Translations under genes and position numbers: made by a program
Notes under the pieces: generated by a model
Told to the model about the DNA's origin: nothing
Seen by the model: only the letters and a program-made list of their open reading frames with translations
Databases searched by the model: none
Shown here: positions 20,048 to 30,357 of the stretch, piece after piece
How the letters are laid out: the number at the start of each line of letters is the position of its first letter
Position numbering within the stretch: position 1 is the first letter of the stretch
NCBI GenBank assembly: GCA_037127315.1
Contig: JBBBDQ010001454.1
Span: forward strand, 2,896,001 to 2,960,000
Length of the DNA stretch: 64,000 nt
Reading direction: 5' to 3'
DNA from: Ascarosepion bandense
Lineage: Eukaryota > Mollusca > Cephalopoda > Sepiida > Sepiidae

Positions 20048-20090
20048 AAAATCTGCCTTCCTCCACCGAGCTCTATGGTGGAGGAAGGTA

Positions 20091-20092
<2 letters not shown>
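20048..20092 (+). repeat. SINE family-2 head forming a perfect hairpin
   Basis: CTTCCTCCACC and its exact complement GGTGGAGGAAG surround GAGCTCTAT. The left arm matches the 5' end of the family-2 SINEs (TGTCTTCCTCTACCAAGC at 53580). The right arm is an inverted copy of it. Confidence 0.6.

Positions 20093-20139
<47 letters not shown>
20093..20139. repeat. (AT)n microsatellite
   Basis: About 23 AT units. Confidence 0.95.
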
Positions 20140-20142
<3 letters not shown>

Positions 20143-20305
20143 TTCTGACTAAAATATAGCTAATAAAGTATCTGAGCCTGATATCACTGTTTGACTTTTG
20201 TTCGCTTCTGCTGTGACCATGTATTGGACTCACAACTCTTTGGATCAAGTCAGTGAATTATTTCCACCAAAAGCTTTTATTCAAACAATTCTGAAACATA
20301 ATTCA

Positions 20306-20816
20306 GGTAGGAACAGGTGTGCTTTGTTCTTTTCATATTCACGCTATCATGCTTATTAGGGCTATGATGTTTTTGTTAAACTATGCTTGTTCGACGAACT
20401 TTTGTTCAAATGTACTGAAAGATCTATTAATTTGTATTAGTTAATGAAAAAGGTCACCCCCAAAACGCAATTTCGATTTTACCATATACGCGATAAGGGT
20501 GAAAAATCAAAATATTTCAGAAGCTTTATTTTTCAATTTTCTAATGATGTAATTGGAAAGTACTTGTCTTTTTTAAAGCTTGTAACTGTTTATAGCCATA
20601 GCATAACATACAATCTTACAAATCAAAAAATGGCAAACATAAAGATGTTTTATTTTTCAATTTCCTGATGATACAGTTGAATATTACTTATGTATTTTGC
20701 AAGTATTTAATATTTTGTAGATATCGCATAACATAAAATTACAAATAAACAAAATCAACTTCTAAAACAATCCAAAATAACTGAATTAAATTCTTCTTCA
20801 TTTTTTTTAAGTTCAT
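20306..20816. other. Spacer of the long inverted repeat
   Basis: AT-rich. It holds two imperfect tandem copies of TTTATTTTTCAATTTTC/TC, TGATG (about 20526 and 20650). The 74-codon open frame at 20444 has no recognisable domain. Confidence 0.5.
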
Positions 20817-21130
20817 CGAATTATGTTTCAAAATTATGTTTGGATAAAAGCGTTGGTGGAATTAATCTACTGACTTGATTCAAAGAGTTGTGAGTTCAAT
20901 ACATGGTCACAACAGAGGCGAACAAAAACTGTAAGTTCAATTGAGTTACGAAAGCGAAATAACTGAAACTAAGTTATCTAAAAAAAAAAAAAAGACATGG
21001 CGCATGGGACTAGAACAATCTACCCATGTGGACGAAATAAAAGGTTTGATCCGAAGAAAGCCAGAGCGTATAACGGCCGAAACGTCATGAATACGTCAAT
21101 AAAGATGATGACAACAAAAATAAAGATGTG
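20817..21130 (+). repeat. Dispersed repeat family D (tRNA-like), full copy
   Basis: Begins GAATTATGTTTCAAAATTAT, carries a B-box-like GTTGTGAGTTCAATAC (about 20887), and continues through GGACTAGAACAATCTACCC to CGAAGAAAGCCAGAGCGTAT and AACGGCCGAAACG (21053-21094). The last part resembles the core of a hammerhead (GAAGAAAGGCC..GGCCGAAAC) but no stem III or I closes. Other copies are at 24710 and 34495 (plus) and 30740 and 48560 (minus). It also forms the inner right arm of the long inverted repeat. Confidence 0.6.
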
Positions 21131-21159
21131 GACAATATATATATATATATAATCATCCG

Positions 21160-21300
21160 TAGACAGATCTGTTTCACTGTATCTCAGCTCATCAGTAAGG
21201 TTAGACATCCGATTGCATCTAGCCAGGATTGAAAACCGGCCAAATTGATATCAGTCGGCGATTTTTACCTCTGAGCTATGGGCGCTCGGTGAAAGAAGAC
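21160..21300 (-). mobile_element. tRNA-derived SINE, family 2
   Basis: On the minus strand this reads CCCATAGCTCAGAGGTAAAA (A box), then GGTTTTCAATCCTGGCTAGA (B box), then TCTAACCTTACTGATGAGC, GATACAGTGAAACAGATCTG and a (TA)n end. Other copies are at 52208, 53575 and 54592 (plus) and 39078 (minus). All end in AT repeats. Confidence 0.8.
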
Positions 21301-21405
21301 AGACTTTAGCGTGTTATATACAATGTAAACACACGCCAGTAGCCGAGAGTTTTCGAATTCATTACTGAATGAACAATGCATAAATGCGGGAGTAGCTACT
21401 GTTTT
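21301..21405 (+). repeat. Right outer arm of the long inverted repeat
   Basis: GCGTGTTATATACAATGTAA, CACACGCCAGTAGCCGAGAG and TTCGAATTCATTACTGAATG mirror 19976-20047 with few mismatches. Confidence 0.75.
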
Positions 21406-21413
21406 TTTTCAAA

Positions 21414-21478
<65 letters not shown>
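21414..21478. repeat. (CA)n(TA)n microsatellite
   Basis: CA units followed by TA units. Confidence 0.95.
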
Positions 21479-21480
<2 letters not shown>

Positions 21481-22623
21481 CCTGTAACTTCTTACTACAT
21501 TGTCTTTTCTACGGTTTTGAATTCGAAATGATTCTCCCACCCCTAGACTGGCCTGCATTCAAGTTGAGAGAGCCTAGAAAAGGCAAGAAAGGACCTATGT
21601 CGACCAATCCTGAATTTCAATTTACAGTGGAAGATTTCGATATTTAATTCAATTCCATGGCCAATTTACATCCAGAATCATACAATGCATATCGTTTTCT
21701 TACAAATCTAATTTTGATAGAATGTGAGATATTCAAAATAAATAGCAATAAAAAAAACCAAATCAAAAGTGATAGAAATCTTAATGGGGTCAGTTAGGTT
21801 AAGCAGTTAGGCAAAACGAAGATCAAATTAAAACTAATTGTCCATGTATTTTTAGCATTTTCGATATAAAATTCAACCTGCATTCGTTGCATTTTCTTCA
21901 TTCCTATCTATGCATGAATAATTCTGCTCTATTTATAATTAAGCATAACATTTCTCTGGTGTCATGAAAGAGGACGTAATTTTCAAAATTGTAAAAAACT
22001 TCTTTCGAATCGTAACTTAGTTATTTTGTTTATCTTCCAGTATAGTCGATTACTTTATTATGTATCATTAAAATCGTTTTTAACATTTGCTGATGAGGTT
22101 TTTAGTCGTTTTCTTCTTTATTGATTGAATATTGTTCTTTATCATTTAAACATAAATTAACAGTAATTTAATAATAGTAAATGGTCAGTTTGACGACGAC
22201 CCGTTACTACGTCCGGTGTGTCTCGCGAATACATAGAGATACCTGGCTAGGGGTCCGGGAGAGTGATTAAACCACTGGAGAGAGAGACCGCTTAATCTTC
22301 ATTATGACATCTGACTAGGAAAATTAAAATTCTACTTTAAAACTTGTGATCACTTCGTGCACTGGTACAAGCTCTGCGGTTTTGATGTAGAGAGTGTGCA
22401 TTGTGCTACACAATCAATGACCACAATAACAAGTCATGTGCAAGCAATTCAGTAAACAACACAAATATGTATTGTGTTCTTGAAATCCTATAGTGATTTT
22501 ACTGAATCCATATTTGTTGTCTAAAACGAGATAGTCTTCCAGCTTATATATTGTAATAAACAAAATACAATATACACATATGTTGACTCTTCTCTGAAAG
22601 TTTGATGCATTTTCACACAACCC

Positions 22624-22681
<58 letters not shown>

Positions 22682-23154
22682 AGAATAAGTAAAGAACAAG
22701 TAAGGAAAATGTCTTTAATCTAACATGTTTCACTTTAACAAGCTTTTCATATTCATTAAAGACGAATGATTTAAAAATCCAAGAGACAGTACGTTGATCG
22801 AGGTATAACTTCATTGGTCAGATACGTGTCAGGTGTGATAAAGCAATGGATGAATATTAAATGTAGAAGAAAAACCCGTGTCTTTTCAAGTGAGAGTGCC
22901 TACACGTAATAGAAACATTATATTTTTATTGTGAATGTAAGTATATGTAAACGAAAACAATGTGTGTTAAGCGTATCTAAACCATAGACACACTGTGTGT
23001 ATATGTCGATAACGTTAGTATGGATGAATGACAGTGACGAAAAAATATTTCCGTTCAAAATACGTAACAAGTATTATACACACATGTCAAGTGATGGAAC
23101 GAATTTTCTTCTTAAATGCTATCTACATAGGGTTCCTTGACAAAAAAGAATCTA
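21479..23154. other. Mostly unassigned; (TA)n(GT)n at 22624-22678
   Basis: Bases 21645-21690 match the repeat at 17200. A compound (TA)n(TG)n tract lies at 22624-22678. Sequence at 22200-22290 is locally more GC-rich (CCGTTACTACGTCCGGTGTG, GGGGTCCGGGAG), without a domain. Nothing else is recognised. Confidence 0.45.
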
Positions 23155-23425
23155 TTATGTGATCGATCCCGATTTAGCAGCTAGGATACAGTCACTTTCT
23201 CACCGATGCAGTGTGGCTTCCCTGTGTCTCTTCTACAAATACTTTCACGGCTTCTGCTCCAATGAACTTAGCTCACTAGTGCCCCCTATATATGAATTTA
23301 CACGAGCCACAAGATTAGTAATTAGGTCCCACCCTTTTACTGTGAAACCAATAAAATGTAAACGCAAATTGTACTACATCAGCTTCTTTTCTCGCACTTC
23401 CTGCCTGTGAAATTCCTTTCCGTTT
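23155..23425 (+). pseudogene. Jockey-like retrotransposon fragment (C-terminal domain)
   Basis: In one frame: VIDPDLAARIQSLSHRCSVA, LCLFYKYFHGFCSNELSSL, RATRLVIRSHPFTV, then FFSRTSCL. This lines up with residues near the C-terminus of the element at 7110 (TDLATRLQPLPHRRNVA and onward). Both ends are truncated: there is no RT core and no 3' UTR signature. Confidence 0.85.
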
Positions 23426-23858
23426 ATTGAGAGAATTAACTATGAATGTGTGTGTTGAGAGAAATCATGTGTGAATGTGTGCGTTTATGAGTCAGTAAAG
23501 TTAATATGTGAAATGAAGTATACACGTGTCAAATGATGGAACGAGTTTCTATTTTAAATAACGTGAGAGAATCATGTATGAATGTATGTTTATGAAAGAA
23601 TCATGTATGAATGTGTGCGTATATAAGTATGAATCGTAAACGAAATGTATTTTAGTTTAAAATTCTAGTGAAAATAATGTATAAAAGTATTAAACGAACT
23701 TTTTTATATAAATAAAAAGAAACTTTTTGAAAAATAATGTTTAAGGTTAGAATCTTTCAATGAAATAATAAAATACTAAATATTTATATATTAAAATTAT
23801 TACTACATTTAATATTCATCCATTGTTTTATCACTCGTGACACGTTTCTGATCAATGA

Positions 23859-23900
<42 letters not shown>

Positions 23901-24149
23901 GAAATCCTTCATACGACATTATTCCTTATTACTATAAACCTTATTTTTGGTAGGTACACGTGTTTGAGTTTCTTTGCTTTGTCCAATTTTATCTTTTGTT
24001 TTTTATTTTTTAAACAGTTGAATTAATCGGTCTTGAATGGTTGTTAGTAATTTAATTATTTAAGAAAATACAAAACGGAAAGTAAATCGAACACGTGTAA
24101 AAATAATATAGTTTTAAGAAATAATTTTGAATTAAAACATCCATTTAAA
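23426..24149. other. Unassigned; partial tandem duplication
   Basis: The motif GAATGTGTG.GTTTATGAG..TATGAA recurs at about 23445-23490 and 23575-23630, and again upstream (22930-23040), suggesting a local degenerate repeat. An (AT)n tract lies at 23863-23898. Confidence 0.4.
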
Positions 24150-24610
24150 ATTAATGTTGTTTACTATTGTTTTGAAGAAGGAATATTTCGATGTCATGTA
24201 ATGGATAACAGGCTTGTTAATGATCGTCGGCGGATAGTTAATATAAAGCAAAAAGGTGGTAGACAGAGCCTCATGGCATGCCCTCGTTGATCTTATGTGC
24301 CTCCTAATATTGGCCTTTAACAACGACATTCCTAGACCTAACTAATAGGGAAGGCATGATAACTGAGAATCCTCCTCCAGTTATTCCATGGCTGTCATGG
24401 TTGTATACCAATTCCCGATGCTACATCTTGTCAAAAACTTTTGAGATATTTAAGGTACCCATTCCGCGAGATGTGTTTATCATCAGACGCTTTACTGATT
24501 TTATGCGTTAAGACATCAGCAGTGACCCTAGAGGAGTTAAAACCATACTGTTTTTTCGGTCAGGATATAGATTGTTTTAAGTGTTCAACAAATATCTGGT
24601 TGATTCCTCT
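24150..24610 (-). pseudogene. Divergent non-LTR retrotransposon, RT core fragment
   Basis: Minus strand, with frame changes. It reads HLKQSIS, KKQYGFNSSRVTADVLTH (compare QYGFR-SRST-DLL), then LNISKVFDKM.HRELVYNHDS (motif A region, SKAFDRVWH). NVVVKGQY and NEGMP.GSV (GVPQGS) follow, and LLYINYPPTIINKPVIHYM stands where LLYINDLPD and the YADD strand belong. It is more diverged than the 7110 family and probably a different lineage. The catalytic Asp residues of YADD are lost. Low sequence identity limits the certainty. Confidence 0.6.
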
Positions 24611-24709
24611 TTGCATGAATCTTTAATGAAGATACAGAAAATATAAATTGACAATATAAAATGTAAATACAGGTTCATCATAATTCAACATTGTCATCAA
24701 GGACACCCG

Positions 24710-24975
24710 TCCCACTGGATAAAAGCGTTAGCAGTGACTTCACAAAATCATTTTGAGTTCAGAGGTGAACAAAAAATTATCGTTGAGTTTATAATTGATA
24801 CTGACACATCTGAAAGAGTCATGACTCGTGGAACTAGAATAATCTAGCCCGGTGTATGAAATAAAGGTTTCAGTTCGAAATTCCAATGGCCTGAAGAAAG
24901 TCGGATCTTAGAACAGCTGAAATGTCGTGAATATGGCAACTACGATGATGACTACAGTCAAAACAAAGTAAATAG
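24710..24975 (+). repeat. Dispersed repeat family D, copy
   Basis: GGATAAAAGCGTTAGCAGTG, GAACTAGAATAATCTAGCCC, AAATAAAGGTTTCAG, then TTCGAAATTCCAATGGCCTG and AAGAAAGTCGGATC match 20845-21100 in order. Confidence 0.6.
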
Positions 24976-25089
24976 TGCCAATAATTTCAACACCTCATCT
25001 CAGATATACAGTCTCAGAAGGTTGTTTTCTTTTAAAAAAAGAATGAACTACAAAACTGTGTTTGTGGCTGTATAAGTCGAATACAAATT

Positions 25090-25570
25090 TATTTTTAATC
25101 ATTTCACCCCAGGCAAGGCAATAAAGTCACTAAAACGCAAAGGATTACTGCGTTTAAATTCGTAAAGTTTAGGTAAAAAAGAAAGCTTATCCAAACAATT
25201 ATCAGGAAAAATATTTATAGAAAAGATAAAGAGAAGCTACGTTACGGTGGTTGAAAAGTGACTTGAGCCGAGATGCCTGGTCAAGACCGATAACATTACT
25301 GATTCGCCTTTCGCTTTTGTTAACAATCTCTAAATACATAGCAGATGAACCAGACAGTGATGTGACAGCAATATTCAATGCACGTGGACGGATGGTAAAG
25401 TTATAAATATGTAAGATATATTCTGGCAAGAAATATTCTTTAGCACGACGCAGTGAACCAACTTTCCTAGTAACAAACGTATCAATTGATTCGATATTCA
25501 TAGCAGCGGAAATGTTATCCCTAGTAGGTTCAATGAGTCACTCTCCTGATGGTTAGCATCAGCCATGATG
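25090..25570 (-). pseudogene. Jockey-like retrotransposon fragment with 3' UTR
   Basis: The minus strand starts SDSLNLLGITF (about 25530-25560), then ESIDTFVTRKVGSLRRAKEY, YILHIYNFTIRP, NKSERRISNVIGLDQASRL and NVASLYLFYKYF. It then skips most of the C-terminus and ends in the family's 3' signature. On the plus strand this appears as TTTTAATCATTTCACCCCAG, then GCAAGG (25096-25121). A deletion therefore removed the C-terminal coding part and most of the UTR. Confidence 0.85.
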
Positions 25571-26450
25571 ATGAAAGCAAAGAAGACTTTATAAGATGAC
25601 TAAAAAAGATTTGTGTATTATTGATTCTTTAACTGTTTATAGGAGAACGAAGTCAATGTTATTGCAGACAGTGATTCCAAGAAAACCATAAACGATATAC
25701 TGTTAATAATCGCGTGATTTTGCAGTAGTCTTTTATTGTTGAATTGGGTTTCTGTTGACCTTGTTATGTTGAAGAAGAAATAAAGAATTAACTGCGAAAA
25801 CAAACTTGTTGTCGGTGAAAACAACCGAAGAAGAAATCAAACAGAAAGACGAAAGAGAAAAAAACAGATGGCGGCGGCGGCGGCGGCGGCGGCGGCAGCG
25901 GCGGTAGTGATGGTGGTGAATGTGGTGGTTAAAGAAATATTTTAAATGATGAAAAGTAAAGCTTCTCTGTCGCAGTCATGAAATACTTTTAACAGCGACT
26001 CACACGAAGAACTGTTCAGTTTACACAAAGACCCGCCGGAGAAATCAAAAGTTGCTGAATCATTCATCAGAGTGTTTTCTCACGTCGAATTTCATTTCCC
26101 CTTTCTTTTGCATTGTTTTTATTTCTATTCTTTATTTCCTTCCCTTTCTTCAGTCGTATTTGTTCGACAATTCAATAGTTTTTGTTTATTTTTTTCTTTT
26201 ACTCCTTTATTTGATTCTACCTGATTTCCACATTTGCCCCTGTTTTTTCCTGACTTCCTGCTTTCTTAGACACAGATTTCCGACTATTTTCTTTTAGTCA
26301 GTCTTCGATTCTTTCGTTCTTTTTCATTTTCTGTGTTGTTTCTTTTAAGCTCTATATTTCTTTTATTATATAGTGAGGGCTAAATCGAAAAACTATAAAT
26401 AATATTGTATAAAAAAGTATAAAACGATTACAAGCATCATTTTTGTGTAC
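25571..26450. other. Unassigned; (GCG)n tract at 25867-25902
   Basis: A GGC triplet run (ATGGCGGCGGCGG..., about 11 units) stands out in AT-rich DNA. The minus-strand frame 25618-25824 and the hydrophobic frame 26052-26297 show no domain; the latter is T-rich text. Nothing else is recognised. Confidence 0.45.
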
Positions 26451-26451
26451 T

Positions 26452-26452
<1 letters not shown>

Positions 26453-26525
<73 letters not shown>
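26453..26525. repeat. (GATA)n(TTA)n microsatellite
   Basis: About seven GATA units, then about 20 TTA units, abutting the foldback unit. Confidence 0.95.
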
Positions 26526-26534
26526 GATAGTATT

Positions 26535-26590
26535 CTGTAACTCAAAAGTTATTAAGTGTCGGTGTTCAATACATCATCATCAGACAGTGA
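26535..26590 (-). ncRNA. Hammerhead-like motif, left arm of foldback
   Basis: Minus strand: stem I ACTGT/ACAG (complements of 26584-26588 and 26535-26538), core CTGATGA (complement of 26577-26583), and stem II remnants TGATGT..ACACC. The second core strand has decayed to GACAC in place of GAAAC. It is a degenerate copy of the right-arm motif. Confidence 0.4.
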
Positions 26591-27213
26591 AATGTGGTAA
26601 ATATACTCGCTGATGTATATATTGATAAGGAGATTTGAAATAACAAAGTAAACTAAAAATAAAAAGTAAAAAAATGACATCATATAAAATGATTACAGTG
26701 GGGTGATGGGTGCTTATATTTTAAAAGGATTTTGTTTGGAGACCCATGAAAATTAGAGTAAATGTTGCATTGTAAACCAGACATGAATGTGTCAATAGTC
26801 TTAAAGGGAATGGAATAAGACGGTAGCCAATAAATTATTTTTAGAAGCGGAGAGTAGAAAAAAGTAGAAAAATAAAAACAATAAAAATAAGAACAATAAA
26901 AGAAATTAATTATTTTATTTTATTCATTGTTCTTATTTTTCTTCTTTTTTTTTTCTAGTCTCCGCTTCTAAAATAATTCATTAGCCACCATCTATTTCCA
27001 TTCCCTTTAAGATTTTTGACACTTTCATATTTGGCTTACAATAGAACCCCTGTCCTAATTTTCAATTGTCTCCGTACACAATCCTTTTAAAATATAAGCA
27101 CCCCCACCCCACTATAATCATCTAATATGATGTAATTTTTTATTTTCAGTTTATTTTGCTAATTCAAATCTCCTGATCATTATATATATGACAAAGAATA
27201 TTTATCATATTTC

Positions 27214-27268
27214 ACTGCCTGATGATGGTGTATAGGACACAGAAACTTTAAAGTTTTTGTGTTGCAGT
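27214..27268 (+). ncRNA. Hammerhead-like motif, right arm of foldback
   Basis: Stem I is ACTGC (27214-27218) with GCAGT (27264-27268), perfect. The core is CTGATGA (27219-27225) and GAAAC (27242-27246). Between them GTGT/ACAC (27228-27231 with 27237-27240) can form stem II. Stem III is only AC/GT with a long loop before the triplet GUU. A competing hairpin ACACAGAAAC/GTTTTTGTGT overlaps. It may be inactive but is clearly of hammerhead design. Confidence 0.45.
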
Positions 27269-27271
27269 ATG

Positions 27272-27272
27272 C

Positions 27273-27321
<49 letters not shown>

Positions 27322-27402
27322 TATCTATGCGCTACTTCCGTATTGAGCACTTTTAAAAGTAAATATCAGACATTGGAATATATATACACTATTTTAAACC
27401 AC

Positions 27403-27443
<41 letters not shown>

Positions 27444-27494
27444 GATAGATAGATAGATAGATACATACATACATACATACATACATACATACAT
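27272..27494. repeat. (TTA)n, (TTA)n, (GATA)n(CATA)n microsatellites
   Basis: TTA tracts lie at 27272-27320 and 27402-27442. The second runs into GATA and CATA units to 27494. Confidence 0.95.
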
Positions 27495-27499
27495 AGATG

Positions 27500-28250
27500 G
27501 TAGTTAGCAAATCTGCAGAAATCCATGCCTATTTTTAGAGAGGTATCATGCAAAATAGCTTCCCAGAAGGACAAATGGTAAAGTGTATCAAACACCCTTT
27601 CTGAAAAGATTGTTACTAACAGAATCGGAAACGGCGATGTCGTGTCCTTGTTACAATGTCAAAGAAAGCACAAACATGGACAACAGAGCAGCGGCTATCT
27701 CAAGACAAATCTGAATCGATATTTCTTTAATGACCTCGAGACTAAAATGCAAAGCAACAGTAAATGCAACTCCTGAGCTAAAAGAGGACACAAAGACCAT
27801 CAAATGCACTGTAGATGACGACCTTGGACTGGAAAGGTGGAAAAAGTTTCATCAGGAATCATGAATTCACCAAATATTTGCTGGCAATAAATTCTTCATA
27901 ATTGGCGCTGTTTTTTGAACTGCCAAAATGACCGGAATCTTTGTGAAGCCAGCGGTTTTTATCAAAATTAACTTCAGCACCAAATATCGAACATCGATTG
28001 TAGGAAAAAAATGATGCGCTCTTTCTTCTGCAAGCCTGATGAATGTTGGGTGTTAATGTCTGCTACAAACTTCTGATCTATCCTGTCCTGTTATGATTCA
28101 AAGCCAACTACCCAAAGGGAAACTATATGCGAAAGTCAAAAAGTTGAAAGAGTTCTGCAAAAATAGCTTTGCTGATTTCTGGCCAGCAGACTTCCAGCAC
28201 TCAACCAGCACTAACTTGAATCTACTAGAATATAACGTGTTTCCCTCTTT
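27500..28250 (+). pseudogene. Possible mariner-like transposase remnant
   Basis: At 28130-28240 the plus strand reads KLKEFCKNSFADFWPADFQH, then STNLNLLEYNVF. The spacing resembles the third catalytic region of Tc1/mariner transposases (FWP-x-WP--SPDLNPLDY-VW), with the Asp lost. Upstream text (27600-28090) contains Cys- and Lys-rich stretches I cannot place. Weak call: only one motif supports it. Confidence 0.35.
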
Positions 28251-28253
28251 ATT

Positions 28254-28267
28254 TCTCTCTCACCATA

Positions 28268-28322
<55 letters not shown>

Positions 28323-28323
28323 C

Positions 28324-28366
<43 letters not shown>
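28254..28366. repeat. (CT)n(CTAT)n(AGAT)n microsatellite
   Basis: CT units pass into CTAT units (to 28324), which meet AGAT units at CTAGAT. The two tetranucleotide halves are complementary and could fold into a hairpin of about 20 bp. Confidence 0.95.
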
Positions 28367-29854
28367 GATTAACACATAAAATTTATCACTTAGCTGATTT
28401 ATATTATATTCAGCACTTCAACTCCTCGTATTGGTAGAACAAATTTTTGTAATTCTTAAATCTACTCATCAGGAAGATTCAGCAATCGAAAGCCGTTCTT
28501 CTCATTTTTTGTTATTTTTACACTAACATTGCAGTTAATTCATTCGCTAGTTCGAATGATTTATTATAGCTGATAGGTTTAATTTTCTCTTTTGTGCCTG
28601 TGTACGTCTATGTGTATTCATGCGTGTGTTTGCGTGCGTGTGTGTGCATGCGCGTACGCATGTATATATGTTCGCATATGTCAAATGTTATTTCTCTTTT
28701 TCATCATTTTTTGTCTCACTATACTCTCATATACACACGTTTATATATATATATTTATTTGGAAATGAGTTATTTCCGCAACTTATGTACTAGCCTAATT
28801 CAATTATGACCAAAAACAAATTTATATAAGAAAAAACAAAATTATTTCTGATATTTTCATTTGGACGCACCATTAGCAATTTAAGTTGCCGAGTATTTTC
28901 TCATGAAGCCACCTGTACGTTAAACGGATCAATTGGTACCCGCATCGACAGATGCTAGTCTTCCAGTTCGCGCGGAAACAGCTGTTTTGAGACAATGCAT
29001 TTTCCAGAAAGCCAACGTGAAGCAAACACGAAGCAATACAAAATTTTAAAGGCCCAGCTGCAGGTGTAATTTCTTTCTCTTTGAAAACCCTAAGTCTGTT
29101 TAATCCATTTTAGTTGCCTACTTTGATATTTTTTTCATGCATTTGCATGAAATCACAACAGCTGTCTGGTTGTAATGGCTAGAAATTAAACGACAACATG
29201 CACCTTCGTAATTATTGATAATGAACCCAACTTTGCCGTTATAAAGACATCATTAACCCTTTGTGTAATTTTCAGATCTTCTATTCTCGTCGTTAGTATT
29301 TTCATACATCTATTTATTCATCTAATTATAATTCTATTGTTTGTTTTTTATTTCAATATTCCTGATCATTTTACCCAATTTTTTTCTTTTTATTATACTC
29401 TTTCTGTTTCATTTTCATTCCATTATACCTAAATATATTTTGCTCGATTTACAGTTCAGATTTTTGGGGATTTCCTTATTAGGTTGCTCAACTCCTTCCG
29501 CTGTTTCATGTTTCATTGTACATTTTTGAGTAATAAATACGAATTATTTATGACGTCAAACCTAAAAAGCAATAATTGAATCGCTTAGCGTACGACTTCA
29601 TGTTCCGCATCACTTTTGTTCCAAACATCATCTGAAATTATGCAAAACCGACTAATTTAAGCAAGAAATTAAATTAATTATTTAGTACAAAAAATAAAAC
29701 CTGCCAATCTAATCGTCAATAATAATAATTCACCTGATCTAAACTGCAGAAAACCAGTGTCGTTTACACATTTATATGTCTTTTGAAGATCTGTGTTCCT
29801 CAGCAATCCAAATTTGTAAACATTTAAATTGGCCAGATTACCACTAATACCCAT
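28367..29854. other. No recognised feature
   Basis: AT-rich. The frame at 28594-28809 reflects GTGT/GTAC-rich text; 29341-29529 is Phe/Leu/Ile-rich low-complexity text. No element named. Confidence 0.5.
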
Positions 29855-30299
29855 TGCACCACAATAGTTCTATCCGATCTCATTTGAACACGCATTGAGA
29901 TCTACAAAGACCTATTCGTGACATACTTGATAACAATACATACATAATAGCATCCTTCACATGCAAAAGAAGATTGTTGTAGAGTAGCTAACACCCCTCT
30001 AGCGCTCTGAAAAATGAAATGGTCTGTGGACTGAAATCGGTATAAAAATAAAGACTAATAGAAGTCAGCAGTATATTTCGGGGTGTCAGTGACACGTTAT
30101 CCGATGTAGATACTCACCACAAATCTTCTGGGTACAGTCCTGCCACCTCGGCGATATAACAAAGATTTAAAATAATGGAGGCATTACTAAAAAATAAAAA
30201 ATAAAAATCCTATACTTAATCACATCAATTATGAAGAAGGTAATAATGTGCTTGCTGTATTCAGATCTTAACATACACTACGTACCTCCACTCATTAAA

Positions 30300-30300
<1 letters not shown>
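29855..30300. repeat. Dispersed repeat family X, copy 2 with 190-bp insertion
   Basis: Matches 8845-9078 up to GCAAAAGAAGATT (29975) and again from AGATTTAAAATAATGGAGGC (30163). The extra 29976-30167 is bounded by AAGATT direct repeats, as expected for a target-site duplication. On the minus strand the insert contains GAGGTGGCAGGACTGTACCC, which could be tRNA-related, but the family is not identified. Confidence 0.7.

Positions 30301-30303
<3 letters not shown>

Positions 30304-30355
<52 letters not shown>
30304..30355. repeat. (AT)n microsatellite
   Basis: About 26 AT units. Confidence 0.95.

Positions 30356-30357
<2 letters not shown>

Larger units (their letters stand above)
19958..20305 (-). 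repeat. Left arm of a long inverted repeat
   Basis: Two blocks are inverted copies of sequence at 20817-21405. ATTCAGTAATGAATTCGAAT, then CTCGGCTACTGGCGTGTG (19983-20035), pairs with 21304-21372. TGTGACCATGTATTGGACTC, then ACAACTCTTTGGATCAAGTC (20211-20250), pairs with 20868-20915. Between the blocks lie a SINE family-2 head (20048-20092) and an (AT)n tract (20093-20139). Confidence 0.75.
26530..27270. repeat. Foldback unit: long inverted repeat between (TTA)n tracts
   Basis: Left arm about 26530-26866 and right arm about 26945-27270 are inverted copies (by eye roughly 85 percent identical). Examples: GTGGGGTG.TGGGTGCTTATA / TATAAGCACCCCCACCCCAC; CTTAAAGGGAATGGAATAAG / CTATTTCCATTCCCTTTAAG; TTTTTAGAAGCGGAGA / TCTCCGCTTCTAAAAT. 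The central 75 bases are A/T-rich and near-palindromic. (TTA)n tracts flank both outer ends. Each outer end carries a hammerhead-like motif pointing outward. There is no coding content. Confidence 0.85.

Noticed and set aside
21053..21094. Hammerhead in family D repeats (GAAGAAAGCC..GGCCGAAACG)
   Set aside because: GGCC-type pairing and GAAAC suggest the core, and five copies show it, but no stem III ending in U before a cleavage base and no stem I could be paired in any copy. Kept as a repeat only.
26052..26297. Membrane protein frame
   Set aside because: The Phe/Leu/Ile run comes from T-rich DNA. Similar hydrophobic frames occur at 6092, 29341 and 62396 for the same reason.
28304..28366. 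CRISPR-like or satellite array
   Set aside because: It is a simple tetranucleotide repeat. No spacer-repeat architecture occurs anywhere in the window, and the content is eukaryotic.
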